Positions 1 to 9,240 of a DNA stretch of 64,000 nt are shown here, piece by piece. Position 1 is the first letter of the stretch; each line of letters starts with the position of its first letter. Source of the stretch: Lichenicoccus sp964242335 (GTDB lineage Bacteria; Pseudomonadota; Alphaproteobacteria; Acetobacterales; Acetobacteraceae). The stretch covers positions 1 to 64,000 of the forward strand of contig CAXTAY010000009.1 of NCBI GenBank assembly GCA_964242335.1, given 5' to 3'. The notes under the pieces are model-generated. The model ran no database searches. It saw nothing but the letters and a program-made list of their open reading frames with translations, and was not told the origin of the DNA. Both the position numbers and the translations under genes were made by a program.

Positions 1-1
1 C

Positions 2-367
2 GCCGAGCGCAAGTTCTTCCCGGGCTACGTGCTGGTGAAGATGGAGCTGACCGACGATGCCTGGCATCTGGTCAAGGACACGCCGAAGGTGACCGGCTTC
101 CTCGGTAGCCGCACCCGCCCGTCGCCGATCAGCGACGCGGAAGCCGACCGGATCATGAAGCAGACCCAGGAGGGCGTCGAGCGCCCGCGCCCCTCGGTCC
201 TGTTCGAGATCGGCGAGCAGGTGCGCGTCGCCGACGGTCCATTCACCAGCTTCAACGGCACCGTCGAGGACGTGGACGAGGAGAAGGGGCGCCTCAAGGT
301 CAGCGTCTCGATCTTCGGCCGCTCCACGCCGGTCGATCTGGAATACGGCCAGGTCGAGAAGGTCTGA
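2..367 (+). CDS. nusG: Transcription termination/antitermination protein NusG, 3' part
   Basis: NusG binds RNA polymerase and modulates elongation, Rho termination and coupling to ribosomes. The gene enters from the left edge already open: reading from base 2 gives AERKFFPGYVLVKMEL, the last part of the NGN domain, followed by a linker and a C-terminal KOW domain beginning near FEIGEQVRVADGPF and ending EYGQVEKV. About 121 residues are visible of a family length near 175-180, so the N-terminal third is missing. In related genomes it is followed by ribosomal protein genes; here it is followed by a hairpin element and the convergent pqi operon, so this is the end of its transcription unit. Confidence 0.95.
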   Translation, partial: AERKFFPGYVLVKMELTDDAWHLVKDTPKVTGFLGSRTRPSPISDAEADRIMKQTQEGVERPRPSVLFEIGEQVRVADGPFTSFNGTVEDVDEEKGRLKVSVSIFGRSTPVDLEYGQVEKV

Positions 368-377
368 CGGACATGAA

Positions 378-419
378 CCGGGGCGCGGCCCCGGGCCCCG
401 CCGGGGCCTGAGGCCCCGG
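378..419. repeat. Two-hairpin intergenic element, copy 1
   Basis: Two adjacent perfect hairpins fill the gap between convergent nusG and pqiC: stem ccggggc/gccccgg with loop gcg (378-394), a short GC spacer, then stem ccggggcc/ggccccgg with loop tga (401-419). The arrangement matches five other elements in the window. Its position suggests a bidirectional transcription terminator, although no T-tract follows. Confidence 0.75.
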
Positions 420-429
420 GCCCCGCCTG

Positions 430-1044
430 TTACGGCGTCCGCAGGGCATCCGCGGCGCTGTCGGCGACCCGTCCGAGCAGGACGCTCAGCGCGCGCACCA
501 GGGCGCCGACGCTCGGATCGGCCGGCTGCAGCGTCAGGTGCAGGCCGCCGCCGGCGATCGGCGTGCTGCCCGGACGATGCACCGTGAGCGTCGCCTCGAT
601 TTCCGCGCTGCCGGACGCGTTCCCGGCGAAGTGCGACACGTCGAGCTCGACCCTGGCCAGCGGCACCGTCGAGATCGCACCGCCCTGCAGGTAGACCGTG
701 CTGCCGGGCAGGCGCTGGCCGAGATCCAGCGCCAAGTTGCGGCCGATCATGTCCGGCAGCGCTCCGGCCCAGTTGGAGCCCTCGGCGAGCTCCAGCCGGT
801 TGTCCTGCTCGCTGCGGACGATGGTGTCGCGGTCCAGGTAGGGCGCGATGCTGGGGGTGCGCAGCTCGACGATCAGCGGCACGCCCGGCCTCGCCTGCCC
901 CGGCACCGCGGTCAGGGTATAGTAGCCCGGCTCCGAACCGCCGCAGCCGGCGAGCAGGACGACCGGGATTGCCAGTGCCAGCCGACGCAGGTGTCGCCGC
1001 ACGCGCCCGGGGACCGGATGCCGGATCGGCCGAACAGCTGTCAT
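430..1044 (-). CDS. pqiC: PqiC-type lipoprotein (ABC-type transport auxiliary)
   Basis: Outer-membrane lipoprotein partner of the PqiAB system, which moves lipids between inner and outer membrane. The 204-residue product has a long basic N-terminus, a hydrophobic segment and a lipobox LLAGC with Cys at about residue 34, then the DUF330/PqiC region beginning GYYTL. Its ATG lies inside the stop of pqiB (ATGA overlap), so the two are translationally coupled. The first 20 residues are unusually basic for a lipoprotein signal, and a later start is possible. Confidence 0.85.
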   Translation of the reverse strand: MTAVRPIRHPVPGRVRRHLRRLALAIPVVLLAGCGGSEPGYYTLTAVPGQARPGVPLIVELRTPSIAPYLDRDTIVRSEQDNRLELAEGSNWAGALPDMIGRNLALDLGQRLPGSTVYLQGGAISTVPLARVELDVSHFAGNASGSAEIEATLTVHRPGSTPIAGGGLHLTLQPADPSVGALVRALSVLLGRVADSAADALRTP

Positions 1045-2729
1045 GGATGGCTCCGGCCGAAGATCAGCGACGAGGGATGGTTCTTCAGGTAGTCGACCAG
1101 GGAGCGGATCGACCGCGCGGTGCCGTCGACCTGGTCGAGCGTGCGCTGCAGGTCGCCGTGGAAGTCCGAGTTGCCGCCGTAGGCCGCGAGTGCGGTGTTG
1201 GCATTGGTCACCGCCTGCTGCAGCTGATCGGCGATCGCCGGCAGGCGCTGCAGCAGCGGGTCGAGGCCCTGGTCGGCGTGGGTCGTCAGGTGATCGAGGC
1301 TGGCCAGGGTGCGGTTCAGCTGCACCAGCGCCTGCTTGACCTCCGGCCCGCCCACGGTGGCGTCGGTGTGGGTGAGCAGCTCGCTCAGGCTGTCCCCGAT
1401 CTGCTCGATCGGCAGCGCCGCCAGCTTGGCCGACACGGTGGAGAGCGAGTCCGTGATGCCGGCCAGTCCGCCCGGCTGGCTCGGCACCACGATCGCGTCG
1501 CCCTCCTCGGTGACCGGCAGCGGCGGCGCCTTCGGCACGAAGGTGAGCGAGATCACCGACGATCCGGTGAGGAAGTTCGCGGTGTCGACGGTGGCGCGCA
1601 TGCCGCGATCCACCAGCGCCTGGGTCACCGGATGCGGCGAGTCGTGGTGCAGCTGCTGTTCCGACAGCACGCGCTCGGGCTGCACCTCCATCGCCACCCG
1701 CACCTGCGAGTCGCCGGTATCCTGGTTGATCAGCAGCTTGACGTCGGTCACGTTGCCGACCTGCAGCCCGAACATCTCGACCGGGCTGCCCACGTCGAGC
1801 CCGCGCACCGAACTGCGCAGGTAGGTGACGAAGTGGATACGCTGGCGGTAGCCCGCGGTGTCCGCCGCCTCCTTGCTCGGATAGAGCTCGAACACGTCGC
1901 GGCTGGTCGCCCGCGGCGCCTCCTTGTCGCGCCGCTGCACCGGCAGCCCGAAGGCGACGCCCCCGGAGACCAGTGCCTGCAGCGACTCGACCTGGAGATG
2001 CACGTTGCCGCCCTGCAGGCCGATGGTGACCCCCGAGACGTCCCAGAACCGGGTGTCCTTGCGCAGGAACTGGTCGTAGGGCGCCTTGATGAAGGCCTGC
2101 ACCGTGATCGGACCCCGGCCGTTCGCGGGCATCCTGTAGCCGAGGATCTCGCCCACCGTGACGTCGCGGAAGAAGATCGGCGAATCCTCGCCCACCGAGC
2201 CGAGCGAGCCGGTGCTCAGGGTGAAGATGCTGCCCGGATCGTCGGACCGCACGCCGGGCGGCGAGTCGAGCCCCTTGAACTTGGTCTCCGGCGCACCGCC
2301 CGGCGGTCCGGGATCGATCGCGATGAAGGCGCCCGACACCAGGGTCTCGAGCCCGCTGATGTTGGCGCCGGACAGGCGCGGACGCACCACCCAGAACTTG
2401 GCGTGGTCGGTCAGCAGCGGTGCCGACTGCGCGCTCATCTGCACCCGCACGTCGACATGCTGCAGGTCGCGGCTGAGCTCGATGCTCTGCACCGTGCCCA
2501 GCCCGACCGCCTTCTGCTTGATCTGGGTCTGGCCGTTGGTCAGCCCGTCGGCGCTGTCGAACTGGATGGTGATCTCCGGGCCCTGCCGGGAGATCGTGGT
2601 CCAGGCGAGGTAGCCGCCGATCGCCAGCACCACCACCGGGATCAGCCAGATCAGGGAGAAGCGGATCGGCCGCGACCGGGCCTCAGGCGGACTGGCCGCC
2701 TGTCGCGTATCGTCTGGTTCGCCGCTCAC
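1041..2729 (-). CDS. pqiB: PqiB: three-MCE-domain membrane-anchored transport protein
   Basis: PqiB is anchored in the inner membrane and forms a periplasm-spanning MCE tube for lipid transport. The 562-residue protein has a short cytoplasmic N-terminus, one membrane helix at about residues 24-44, then three MCE modules (first starting near ITIQFDSADGL, second near ITVQAFIKAPYD, third near YLRSSVRGLDVGSPVEM) and a C-terminal helical region rich in Leu and Gln. The GTG start is chosen because it overlaps the pqiA stop (GTGA), and no ATG is available near the membrane helix. The order pqiA-pqiB-pqiC is complete. Confidence 0.92.
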   Translation of the reverse strand: MSGEPDDTRQAASPPEARSRPIRFSLIWLIPVVVLAIGGYLAWTTISRQGPEITIQFDSADGLTNGQTQIKQKAVGLGTVQSIELSRDLQHVDVRVQMSAQSAPLLTDHAKFWVVRPRLSGANISGLETLVSGAFIAIDPGPPGGAPETKFKGLDSPPGVRSDDPGSIFTLSTGSLGSVGEDSPIFFRDVTVGEILGYRMPANGRGPITVQAFIKAPYDQFLRKDTRFWDVSGVTIGLQGGNVHLQVESLQALVSGGVAFGLPVQRRDKEAPRATSRDVFELYPSKEAADTAGYRQRIHFVTYLRSSVRGLDVGSPVEMFGLQVGNVTDVKLLINQDTGDSQVRVAMEVQPERVLSEQQLHHDSPHPVTQALVDRGMRATVDTANFLTGSSVISLTFVPKAPPLPVTEEGDAIVVPSQPGGLAGITDSLSTVSAKLAALPIEQIGDSLSELLTHTDATVGGPEVKQALVQLNRTLASLDHLTTHADQGLDPLLQRLPAIADQLQQAVTNANTALAAYGGNSDFHGDLQRTLDQVDGTARSIRSLVDYLKNHPSSLIFGRSHP

Positions 2730-4147
2730 GCCCGTGCCGGCTCCGCCTGTCGGGCGCGCGACCGCGCCGCGTTCATCGCCAGGGCCGGGCCGTTCTCGCC
2801 CGCGGCGTCCCACATCACCCTCGGATCGAAGCAGTCGGCACCCAGGATCGTCAGGATGACGACGGAGGCGAAGGCGAGCATGCCGCCGTCGGCATGGACG
2901 TCGGCGAGGGCGCCGAACTGCACCATCGCCACCAGGATCGAGATCATGAACACGTCGATCATCGACCAGCGTCCGATGAACACGACGACCCGGAACAGCT
3001 TGGTGCGGCCGACCAGCCTCCTGTTCGAGCCCTCCCAGGTGGCGAAGCACATCAGCGACAGGCTCAGGATCTTGAGCACCGGGACGGTGATGCTGGCGAA
3101 GAACACCAGCAGGGCGAGCGGCAGCATGTTGGCGTCGTACAGCTCCCCCACCCCTTCGAGGATGGTGTGGCCGCCGCCGCGATGCAGCTTGATGATGGTC
3201 ATCACCGGGAACAGGTTGGCCGGGATATAGAAGATGATGGCGGAGAAGACGAAGATCGTCGCCCGCCGCACGCTGTCCGGCTTGCGTCGATGCAGGTGGC
3301 TGCCGCAGCGCGGGCAGCTGCCGAGGCACCGCTCGGCATCGAGTGCCGTCTCCGAGCAGCAGACCAGCCCGCAGGAGCGGCACGATACCAGATGCTCCGA
3401 TGGCGGCAGCGACGCGGTGCCGGGGTCGATGCGGCGGCCATGCTCGTCCACGTCACCGCCGCGGTTCGGGCAGGGATGCGCCAGGCGGACGCGCCGGCGC
3501 GACCAGATCACGTCGTCGTCCAGCGTGGTGTCGGTGGCCGCCATGGTCAGCATCAGGGCGAACAGCGCGTAGACCGCCGGTCCCACCGAGACGTCGGCGA
3601 GGTCGATCATCTTGGTGTAGGCCACCAGCACGCCGAGCAGGTACACCTCGACCATCGACCATGGCCGCAGCCGGTCGTACCAGCGCATCATGTGCGGCAC
3701 CCGCCAGGGCAGCCGGTGATGCAGCGCACCGAGCAGGATGCCCAGCATGAGCAGGATCTCGATGGCGGGCAGGAGCGTCGTCACCGCGCCGACCACCAGC
3801 CCGGGCAGCACCCAGCCGTCGCGGATCAGCTGGATCGGCCCGGTGAACAGGTTGACCGTGCGCATCCGCCCGAAGATGCTGAGCGTCATCAGCGGCTGGG
3901 TCACGCAGACCAGGTAGAGCGTGAGGGAGGTCAGGCAGAACGCCAGCGGGGTCGCGATCGGCGGGTTGGCGAACTTGCGGCCGAGCATGGCGTCGCAGCG
4001 GCTGCAGCGGGCCACGAATTCGGGCTTCAGCTCGGGCAGGCGCTGCACCAGCCCGCAGCCGCCGCACTCGCGTATCTGCGGCAGCGCGCGCAGGGCAGGG
4101 CCGCGCGGCCGCATCCAGCCGTGGGCCGATCGTAGCGCCGGGATCAA
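2726..4147 (-). CDS. pqiA: PqiA: integral membrane protein with two zinc-ribbon/4-TM halves
   Basis: Inner-membrane partner of PqiB. The 473-residue protein is an internal duplication. Each half starts with a CX2C...CX2C zinc ribbon (Cys about 28, 31, 48 and 51 in the first; a second set beginning near residue 256) and continues with about four hydrophobic helices. The pattern PIATPLAFCLTSL...TQPLM in the first half is mirrored by RRATIFVFSAIIFYIPANL in the second. It is first in the pqiABC operon. The 145 bases upstream, before the divergent tRNA gene, must hold its promoter; I could not assign clear -35/-10 boxes. Confidence 0.93.
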   Translation of the reverse strand: MIPALRSAHGWMRPRGPALRALPQIRECGGCGLVQRLPELKPEFVARCSRCDAMLGRKFANPPIATPLAFCLTSLTLYLVCVTQPLMTLSIFGRMRTVNLFTGPIQLIRDGWVLPGLVVGAVTTLLPAIEILLMLGILLGALHHRLPWRVPHMMRWYDRLRPWSMVEVYLLGVLVAYTKMIDLADVSVGPAVYALFALMLTMAATDTTLDDDVIWSRRRVRLAHPCPNRGGDVDEHGRRIDPGTASLPPSEHLVSCRSCGLVCCSETALDAERCLGSCPRCGSHLHRRKPDSVRRATIFVFSAIIFYIPANLFPVMTIIKLHRGGGHTILEGVGELYDANMLPLALLVFFASITVPVLKILSLSLMCFATWEGSNRRLVGRTKLFRVVVFIGRWSMIDVFMISILVAMVQFGALADVHADGGMLAFASVVILTILGADCFDPRVMWDAAGENGPALAMNAARSRARQAEPARA

Positions 4148-4292
4148 GGCCCGACCAACCCGGTAGCCATAGGCACCATCTCCGCCTCACCGCAGGAACG
4201 AGATCCGCTCATGCCGGATCGACGCGGTTCATGTTGCAGCGGCTCAGGGTGTTTTGTATAGAGCGGGCGCCCGATGCCGCCATCGCTCAGGG

Positions 4293-4367
<75 letters not shown>

Positions 4368-4466
4368 ATCTCCGTTCATCGATCATTCGTCCGCCGCGCC
4401 GGGTATTGCTGTGCGATTACCTAGGAAGCCTGCCGGCTGATCATGGTGCGGTATCCGAGGGCGGGC

Positions 4467-4769
4467 TCAGCTCGGCCTGATGACGACCATCACGGTGGAT
4501 CCCGGTATCGTCGCCGGGCGCAGCACCGGGGCGCGGGCCGCTGCACCGCGGACCGGCGCGTTGCGGGTGTTGGTCTCCTTGCCGAACCCCCAGACGCCGA
4601 CACCGACGACCAGTGCCGCGCCGAACACGGCGTAGATGCCGAAGCGGCGGGTGGCCCGGCGCGAGGCGGCGCTGAAGCGCTCATGATCGGCATCGAGCCG
4701 CTCGCTGTAGAAGGCGACCGGGTCGCGCGGGACGCTGACGGGCGGACGCGACGGCAACGGGATCAGCAT
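4467..4769 (-). CDS. Small single-pass membrane protein, unknown function
   Basis: A 100-residue protein I do not recognise. It has a charged N-terminal half (DPVAFYSERLDADHERF), one membrane helix at about residues 43-62 (FGIYAVFGAALVVGVGVWGF) and a basic, Ala/Pro-rich C-terminal tail, so it is probably an inner-membrane protein. Codon usage is GC3-rich like real genes here. It is followed on the same strand by the DUF442 gene's region only at a distance, so an operon is not evident. The start is the only ATG that precedes the helix. Confidence 0.6.
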   Translation of the reverse strand: MLIPLPSRPPVSVPRDPVAFYSERLDADHERFSAASRRATRRFGIYAVFGAALVVGVGVWGFGKETNTRNAPVRGAAARAPVLRPATIPGSTVMVVIRPS

Positions 4770-4821
4770 CCGGCCTTACTTAATGATGCGTCCGGTGCCG
4801 ATCAACCGACGCCTCGCCGCC

Positions 4822-5259
4822 TCAGGCCTCCGGCTGCCGGTCCAGCCATGCGAGGCCGGGCCTGAAGTCGAAGCCGGCGGCGGCGAGGCGCTCGGCCACC
4901 TCGGCGCGGCTCAGCCGGCCCGACCCGACCTGATACAGGCCCCACAGCGTCGCCACCCGCAGCCCGGAGCCGCAATGGGCGTGCACCGCACCCTTAGCCG
5001 TGGCGACCGCCTCGCCGAAGCGATCGACCGCCGCCCGTGAGATCGTCGTCATGGTGACCGGGACGTGCAGGTAGTCGATGCCGAGAGAGCGGGCCGCGTG
5101 CGCCGCCTGCGACGCCGGCATCTGCCCCGGAGCCTCCCCGTCGGGACGGGTGTTGATCAGCAGCCGGACGCCCGCCTCGTGCAGCGGGCGCAGGTCGGCG
5201 GGTCCGATCTGTCCGGACATTGTCAGCGCATCGGCGAGGTGGACGATCTGCACCGGCAT
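4822..5259 (-). CDS. DUF442 / TIGR01244 family protein (phosphatase-like, BLH N-domain type)
   Basis: A 145-residue stand-alone DUF442 domain, the module found fused to persulfide dioxygenase-like hydrolases in Blh proteins and related to dual-specificity phosphatases. Visible hallmarks are TMSGQIGPADL near the N-terminus, LLINTRPDGE at about 33-42 and the Cys-loop HAHCGSGLRVA at about 93-103, where Cys and Arg form the phosphate-binding-type loop. Family members are linked to sulfide/persulfide handling or are annotated as sulfurtransferases. The ATG at 5259 gives the usual length; a longer frame upstream runs antisense to the ABC gene. Confidence 0.85.
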   Translation of the reverse strand: MPVQIVHLADALTMSGQIGPADLRPLHEAGVRLLINTRPDGEAPGQMPASQAAHAARSLGIDYLHVPVTMTTISRAAVDRFGEAVATAKGAVHAHCGSGLRVATLWGLYQVGSGRLSRAEVAERLAAAGFDFRPGLAWLDRQPEA

Positions 5260-5383
5260 GGCCTCCGCAGCTGCCCAGGCTTGCACCGGCAGTGACGATT
5301 TCCGGCAGCCATAGGTGCGAAGCGGGGCCGCCGCAAGCCGACACCGCCGCGCGGCGCCGACATTTGCCAAACCGGCCTGCCAT

Positions 5384-5412
5384 TTGACAGGCATCGAACC
5401 GCGGGCATAGCG
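5384..5412 (+). promoter_or_regulatory. Candidate sigma-70 promoter of the sugar ABC operon
   Basis: TTGACA at 5384-5389, a 17-base spacer and a weak ATAGCG at 5407-5412 lie in the 292-base gap before the ABC ATPase gene. The -35 is a perfect consensus; the -10 is poor, which would suit an activator-dependent promoter. No operator palindrome or adjacent regulator gene was identified. Confidence 0.4.
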
Positions 5413-5551
5413 TTCGGTCTCACCGGCCGGGACGTCGCCCTCGCCGGCCGTCGAGAGCAACGATGAACCATCTGGGGTCCGGCCGCCGTGCCGGGGACTT
5501 ACTGCCGGCGTGGCCGCGCACGCGACGCGCGCAAGCCCGCTGCCGCCGCGC

Positions 5552-7141
5552 ATGACCGCCGAGGCCGCTTCGGCGGACATGCGGTCGCAGCCGCTGCCGC
5601 CGGCGGCGGTCACGACCTCCGGCGTCGCGATCGACTGCGACGCGCTGTCCAAGGGCTTCGACGGCGTGCCGGTGCTGCGCGACGTGTCGGTGCGCTTCAT
5701 GAGCGGCAGCGTGAACGTGCTGGCCGGCGAGAACGGCGCCGGCAAGTCCACCCTGTTCAAGCTGATCTCCGGCCAGCTCACCCCCGACGGCGGCGCACTG
5801 TCGCTGCACGGCACCCGGATCCGGCGCTTCGACCCTAAGCAGGCGCAAGCGCACGGCGTCTCGATCATCCCACAGGAGCTGGCGCCGATCCCGCAGATGC
5901 GGCTGTGGCAGAACCTGCTGATCGGCCACGAGACCACCGGCCCGTTCGGCCTGGTCCGGCGCCGCGCGATGATCGCCCAGGCGGCCGGGATGCTCGCCGG
6001 CGTCGGCCTCGATCTCGACCCGACGATGCCGATGCACGCCCTCGGCCTGGCGGCGACGCAGATGGTCGAGATCCTCAAGGCGACCTCGTGGGACAGCCGC
6101 ATCGTGCTGATGGACGAGCCCTCCTCGTCGCTGTCCTCGCGCGAGACCGAGCAGCTGTTCCGGGTCATCGCCATGCTGCGCGCGCGCGGCACCTGCATCC
6201 TCTACACCAGCCACCGCATGGAGGAGATCGAGGCGATCTCCGACACGGTCGCGATCATGCGCGACGGCGCCATCATCCGTCACGAGGCGACCTCGGCGCT
6301 GACCGAGCACCAGATCATCGCCCACATGGTCGGCCGCGAGATCACCGAGCTGTTTCCCGACCGCAAGATCGAGGACAACCGGGCGGCACCGGTGCTGCGC
6401 GTGCGCGAGCTGCGCGTCGCCGGATACGACAGCAGCGTCTCGTTCGCCCTGCGTCCGGGCGAGATCCTCGGCTTCGGCGGCCTGGTCGGCGCCGGACGCA
6501 GCGAGATGCTGGAGGCGATCTTCGGGCTGCGCGACGCCACCGGCGAGGTCGAGCTCGACGGCAGCGTCCTGCCGCTGGGGCGCATGGCGGAATCGATCCG
6601 TCGCGGCATCGCCATGGTGCCCGAGGATCGCAAGCTCGCCGGCGTGCTGACCTCGCTGTCGATCCTGGACAACGTCACCCTGCCGCATCTCGACCGCTTC
6701 ACCGGGGTCGCCGGGCTGATCGACAACCCGGCACGCCGCGGCCGTGCGCTGGATGTGCTCAAGCGCACCCAGGTGCTGTACTCGTCGCTGGGGCAGCGCG
6801 TCGGCACCCTGTCCGGCGGCAACCAGCAGAAGGTCGCGCTCGCCCGCTGGCTGGTCACCGGGATCCCCCGCGTGCTGATCCTGGACGAGCCGACGCGCGG
6901 CATCGATGTCGGCGCCCGCTCCGAGCTCTACCGCCTGATCAACGACCTCGCCGCACAGGGGGTCGCGATCCTGCTCGCCTCCTCGGACATGCCGGAGCTG
7001 ATCAACCTGTCGCACCGGGTGCTGGTGATGCGCGGCGGCGGGATCATGGGCGAGCTGCACAAGGACGAGCTGGACCAGGAGCGCATCCTGCGTCTGGCGA
7101 TGGGGAGGCCGAACGGTGCAGAGTCCGATGCAGCTGACTGA
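5552..7141 (+). CDS. Sugar ABC transporter ATPase, CUT2 type (RbsA/XylG/MglA family)
   Basis: Energises import of a monosaccharide or polyol. The 529-residue chain has two fused nucleotide-binding domains. The first has Walker A GENGAGKST (about residue 59), Walker B IVLMDEPSSSLS and the switch His in YTSHRMEEI. The second has the degenerate Walker A GLVGAGRSE, the signature LSGGNQQKVALARW and VLILDEPTRGIDVGAR. One weakened site is normal for this family. It overlaps the permease gene. The start is uncertain: ATG 5552 is used, but ATG 5579 or GTG 5510 are possible, and none has a strong Shine-Dalgarno sequence. Confidence 0.93.
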   Translation: MTAEAASADMRSQPLPPAAVTTSGVAIDCDALSKGFDGVPVLRDVSVRFMSGSVNVLAGENGAGKSTLFKLISGQLTPDGGALSLHGTRIRRFDPKQAQAHGVSIIPQELAPIPQMRLWQNLLIGHETTGPFGLVRRRAMIAQAAGMLAGVGLDLDPTMPMHALGLAATQMVEILKATSWDSRIVLMDEPSSSLSSRETEQLFRVIAMLRARGTCILYTSHRMEEIEAISDTVAIMRDGAIIRHEATSALTEHQIIAHMVGREITELFPDRKIEDNRAAPVLRVRELRVAGYDSSVSFALRPGEILGFGGLVGAGRSEMLEAIFGLRDATGEVELDGSVLPLGRMAESIRRGIAMVPEDRKLAGVLTSLSILDNVTLPHLDRFTGVAGLIDNPARRGRALDVLKRTQVLYSSLGQRVGTLSGGNQQKVALARWLVTGIPRVLILDEPTRGIDVGARSELYRLINDLAAQGVAILLASSDMPELINLSHRVLVMRGGGIMGELHKDELDQERILRLAMGRPNGAESDAAD

Positions 7142-8123
7142 GGCGGCGGGAGCGCCGGCCCGGGCCCGACAGGGGCTCGATGCGCGGCAGGTCATGCGCT
7201 TCGCGCTGCGCTACGCCCTGGTCATCATCCTGTTCCTGTTCCTGGTGACGCTCGCGATCTCCAACCGGTCGTTCCTGACCGTGTCGAACATGAACGTCAT
7301 CCTGATCCAGGTGGCGGCGAACGCACTGCTGGCGACTGGTGCGACCTTCGTGATCCTGACCGGCGGCATCGACCTGTCGGTCGGCAGCATCGTCGGCCTC
7401 GCCGGCGTGGTCGCGGCGCTGTTCGCGCAGAACGACGGCGCCCTGACCTGCGCGGAGGCGGTGGGCTTGGGCATCCTCGCCGGTGCGGCGATCGGCGCCT
7501 TCAACGGGCTGCTGGTGGCGTTCGCCAAGGTGCCGCCGTTCGTCGCCACGCTCGGCAACATGACCGTCGCCTCCGGGCTCGCCTTCGTGTTCAGCGACGG
7601 CCAGCCGATCTCCGGCCTGTCGGACCAGTTCCTGTCGCTGTCCGGCACCCTGGCCGGCATCTCGATCCCGGTCGTGGTGATGATCGTGGTGGTGCTGGTC
7701 TCCTGGGTGGTGCTGGCACGAACCAGGTTCGGCATGCACATCTACGCCGTCGGCGGCAACGCGCACGCCGCCCGCGTCGCCGGCGTCAGCCTGCTGCGCA
7801 CGCGCTTTTCGGTCTACACCATCTCCGGCGCGCTGGCGGGGATCGCCGGGGTACTGCTGGCGGCGCGCGCCACCGCGGGCATCGCCAACACCGGCACCGG
7901 CTACGAGCTGAACGCGATCGCCGCCGCGGTGATCGGCGGCATCAGCCTGATGGGCGGACGCGGCTCGCTGATCGGCACGATGTTCGGCTTCCTGATCATC
8001 GGCGTGCTCGATAACGGGCTCAACATCATCAACGTCTCGCCCTTCTACCAGCTGATCGTGAAGGGCCTGATCATCATCGGCGCGGTGTTCGTGGACAGCA
8101 TCACGCACCGCACCGACGACTGA
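7116..8123 (+). CDS. Sugar ABC transporter permease, CUT2 type (RbsC family)
   Basis: Membrane-spanning subunit of the importer, 335 residues with about 8-10 hydrophobic helices. The family motif LTGGIDLSVGS is at about residues 81-91, and GGISLMGGRGSLIGTMFG marks the conserved region near the C-terminus. The GTG start at 7116 is preferred because GGGGAGG at 7102-7108 is seven bases upstream; it overlaps the ATPase gene by 26 bases. ATG 7128 is the alternative. It is followed 24 bases later by the binding-protein gene. Confidence 0.93.
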   Translation: MQSPMQLTEAAGAPARARQGLDARQVMRFALRYALVIILFLFLVTLAISNRSFLTVSNMNVILIQVAANALLATGATFVILTGGIDLSVGSIVGLAGVVAALFAQNDGALTCAEAVGLGILAGAAIGAFNGLLVAFAKVPPFVATLGNMTVASGLAFVFSDGQPISGLSDQFLSLSGTLAGISIPVVVMIVVVLVSWVVLARTRFGMHIYAVGGNAHAARVAGVSLLRTRFSVYTISGALAGIAGVLLAARATAGIANTGTGYELNAIAAAVIGGISLMGGRGSLIGTMFGFLIIGVLDNGLNIINVSPFYQLIVKGLIIIGAVFVDSITHRTDD

Positions 8124-8147
8124 ACGTCAACGAGAAACGAGGGAAAC

Positions 8148-9179
8148 ATGAAGATCGGGTTCGGCATCAGGGCGGCGCTGGCGGGGTGCGGCCTGCTCGG
8201 GACGATGGCGGCGGCGGGGCCGGCGCTGGCGAGCAAGGAGCAGCCGGTGATCGGCGTCACCGTCTACGACATGAGCTCGTTCATCTCCGCGGGCAAGCAG
8301 GGAGTGGAGTCGATCGCGCGCGCCAACCACGCCAGCGTGCTCTGGAACTCGGCCCACATGGACGTCAACGGGCAGATCTCGCAGATCCAGCAGTTCATCA
8401 ACCAGAAGGTCGACGCGATCGTCATCGCCGCGGTCAACTCTGCGACGCTGGCGCCGCAGGTGGCGGCCGCGAAGGCGGCCGGGATCCCGGTCGTGATCAC
8501 CAACCTCACCGTCAACCCGGAGGCGCAGAAGAACGCCGTCTCCTATGTCGGCCCCGACGACGTCAAGGCGGGCGAGCAGGAGGCGCAGCACCTGGTCGAC
8601 GCGATCGGCGGCAAGGGCGGCGTGGTGGTGCTGCAGGGCCCGCTCGGGCAGTCCGGCGAGATCGACCGCACCAAGGGCATACGCAACGTCCTGGCCAAGA
8701 CCCCGGGCGTCACCCTGCTGGCGATCCAGCCGGCGAACTGGAAGCGCACCGAGGCATACAGTGTGGCGCAGGACTTCCTGTCGCGCTACGGCAGCAAGAT
8801 CAGCGGCGTGATCTCGGAGAACGACGACATGGCGATCGGCACCATACAGGCGCTGAAGGAGAAGGGGCTGGCCGGCAAGATCCCGGTGAGCGGGGTCGAC
8901 GGCATCAAGGACGGCATGCGCGCGGTGCGCGACGGCACCCTGCTGGAGACCAACCTGCAGGACGGCCCGCTGGAGCTCGGCATGGCAACGCAGGTCGCGA
9001 TCGACCAGGTCGAGGGCAGGCCGATCCCGGCGCTGGCGATGTTCGTCATGCCGGAGATCACCAAGGACAACGTCTCGCACTATTACGGGCAGATGTTCGT
9101 CTCGCCGCAGAAGTTCATCACCGACCTGCCCGCGCTGGTGAAGAAGAACCTCGTCTCCGGACACTACGCCGAGCAGTAG
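8148..9179 (+). CDS. Periplasmic sugar-binding protein of the ABC importer
   Basis: A 343-residue substrate-binding protein of the ribose/galactose type (periplasmic-binding protein domain 4). A signal peptide ends near AGPALA at about residue 28. The mature part has the expected two-lobe markers: NGQISQIQQFINQKVDAIVI (about 68-87) and later DDMAIGTIQALK and SGVDGIKDGMRAVRDG. A strong Shine-Dalgarno (GAGGGA) precedes the ATG. The substrate cannot be read from the sequence. Gene order ATPase-permease-binding protein differs from the rbs order but is common for polyol importers. Confidence 0.93.
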   Translation: MKIGFGIRAALAGCGLLGTMAAAGPALASKEQPVIGVTVYDMSSFISAGKQGVESIARANHASVLWNSAHMDVNGQISQIQQFINQKVDAIVIAAVNSATLAPQVAAAKAAGIPVVITNLTVNPEAQKNAVSYVGPDDVKAGEQEAQHLVDAIGGKGGVVVLQGPLGQSGEIDRTKGIRNVLAKTPGVTLLAIQPANWKRTEAYSVAQDFLSRYGSKISGVISENDDMAIGTIQALKEKGLAGKIPVSGVDGIKDGMRAVRDGTLLETNLQDGPLELGMATQVAIDQVEGRPIPALAMFVMPEITKDNVSHYYGQMFVSPQKFITDLPALVKKNLVSGHYAEQ

Positions 9180-9198
9180 CGGCGGCGACCTCGGGCGC

Positions 9199-9217
9199 GA
9201 CCGGGCGAAGCCCGGTC
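9199..9217. terminator. Hairpin between binding-protein and SDR genes
   Basis: Perfect stem gaccgggc/gcccggtc with a three-base loop gaa, 20 bases after the binding-protein stop and before the SDR gene. There is no T-tract. It could lower read-through into the dehydrogenase gene or protect the upstream mRNA, as often seen after highly expressed binding-protein genes. Confidence 0.5.
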
Positions 9218-9240
9218 CGCCTCTCGCAAGGGCAAGCACC

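Noticed and set aside
969..3230. Very long plus-strand open frame opposite the pqi genes
   Set aside because: It mirrors codon positions of pqiB and pqiA, is rich in Arg/Gln/His/Asp as expected of an antisense GC-rich frame, and has no motif. The same reasoning removes the other long antisense frames (for example 5420-7195, 22838-25426, 10761-12887).
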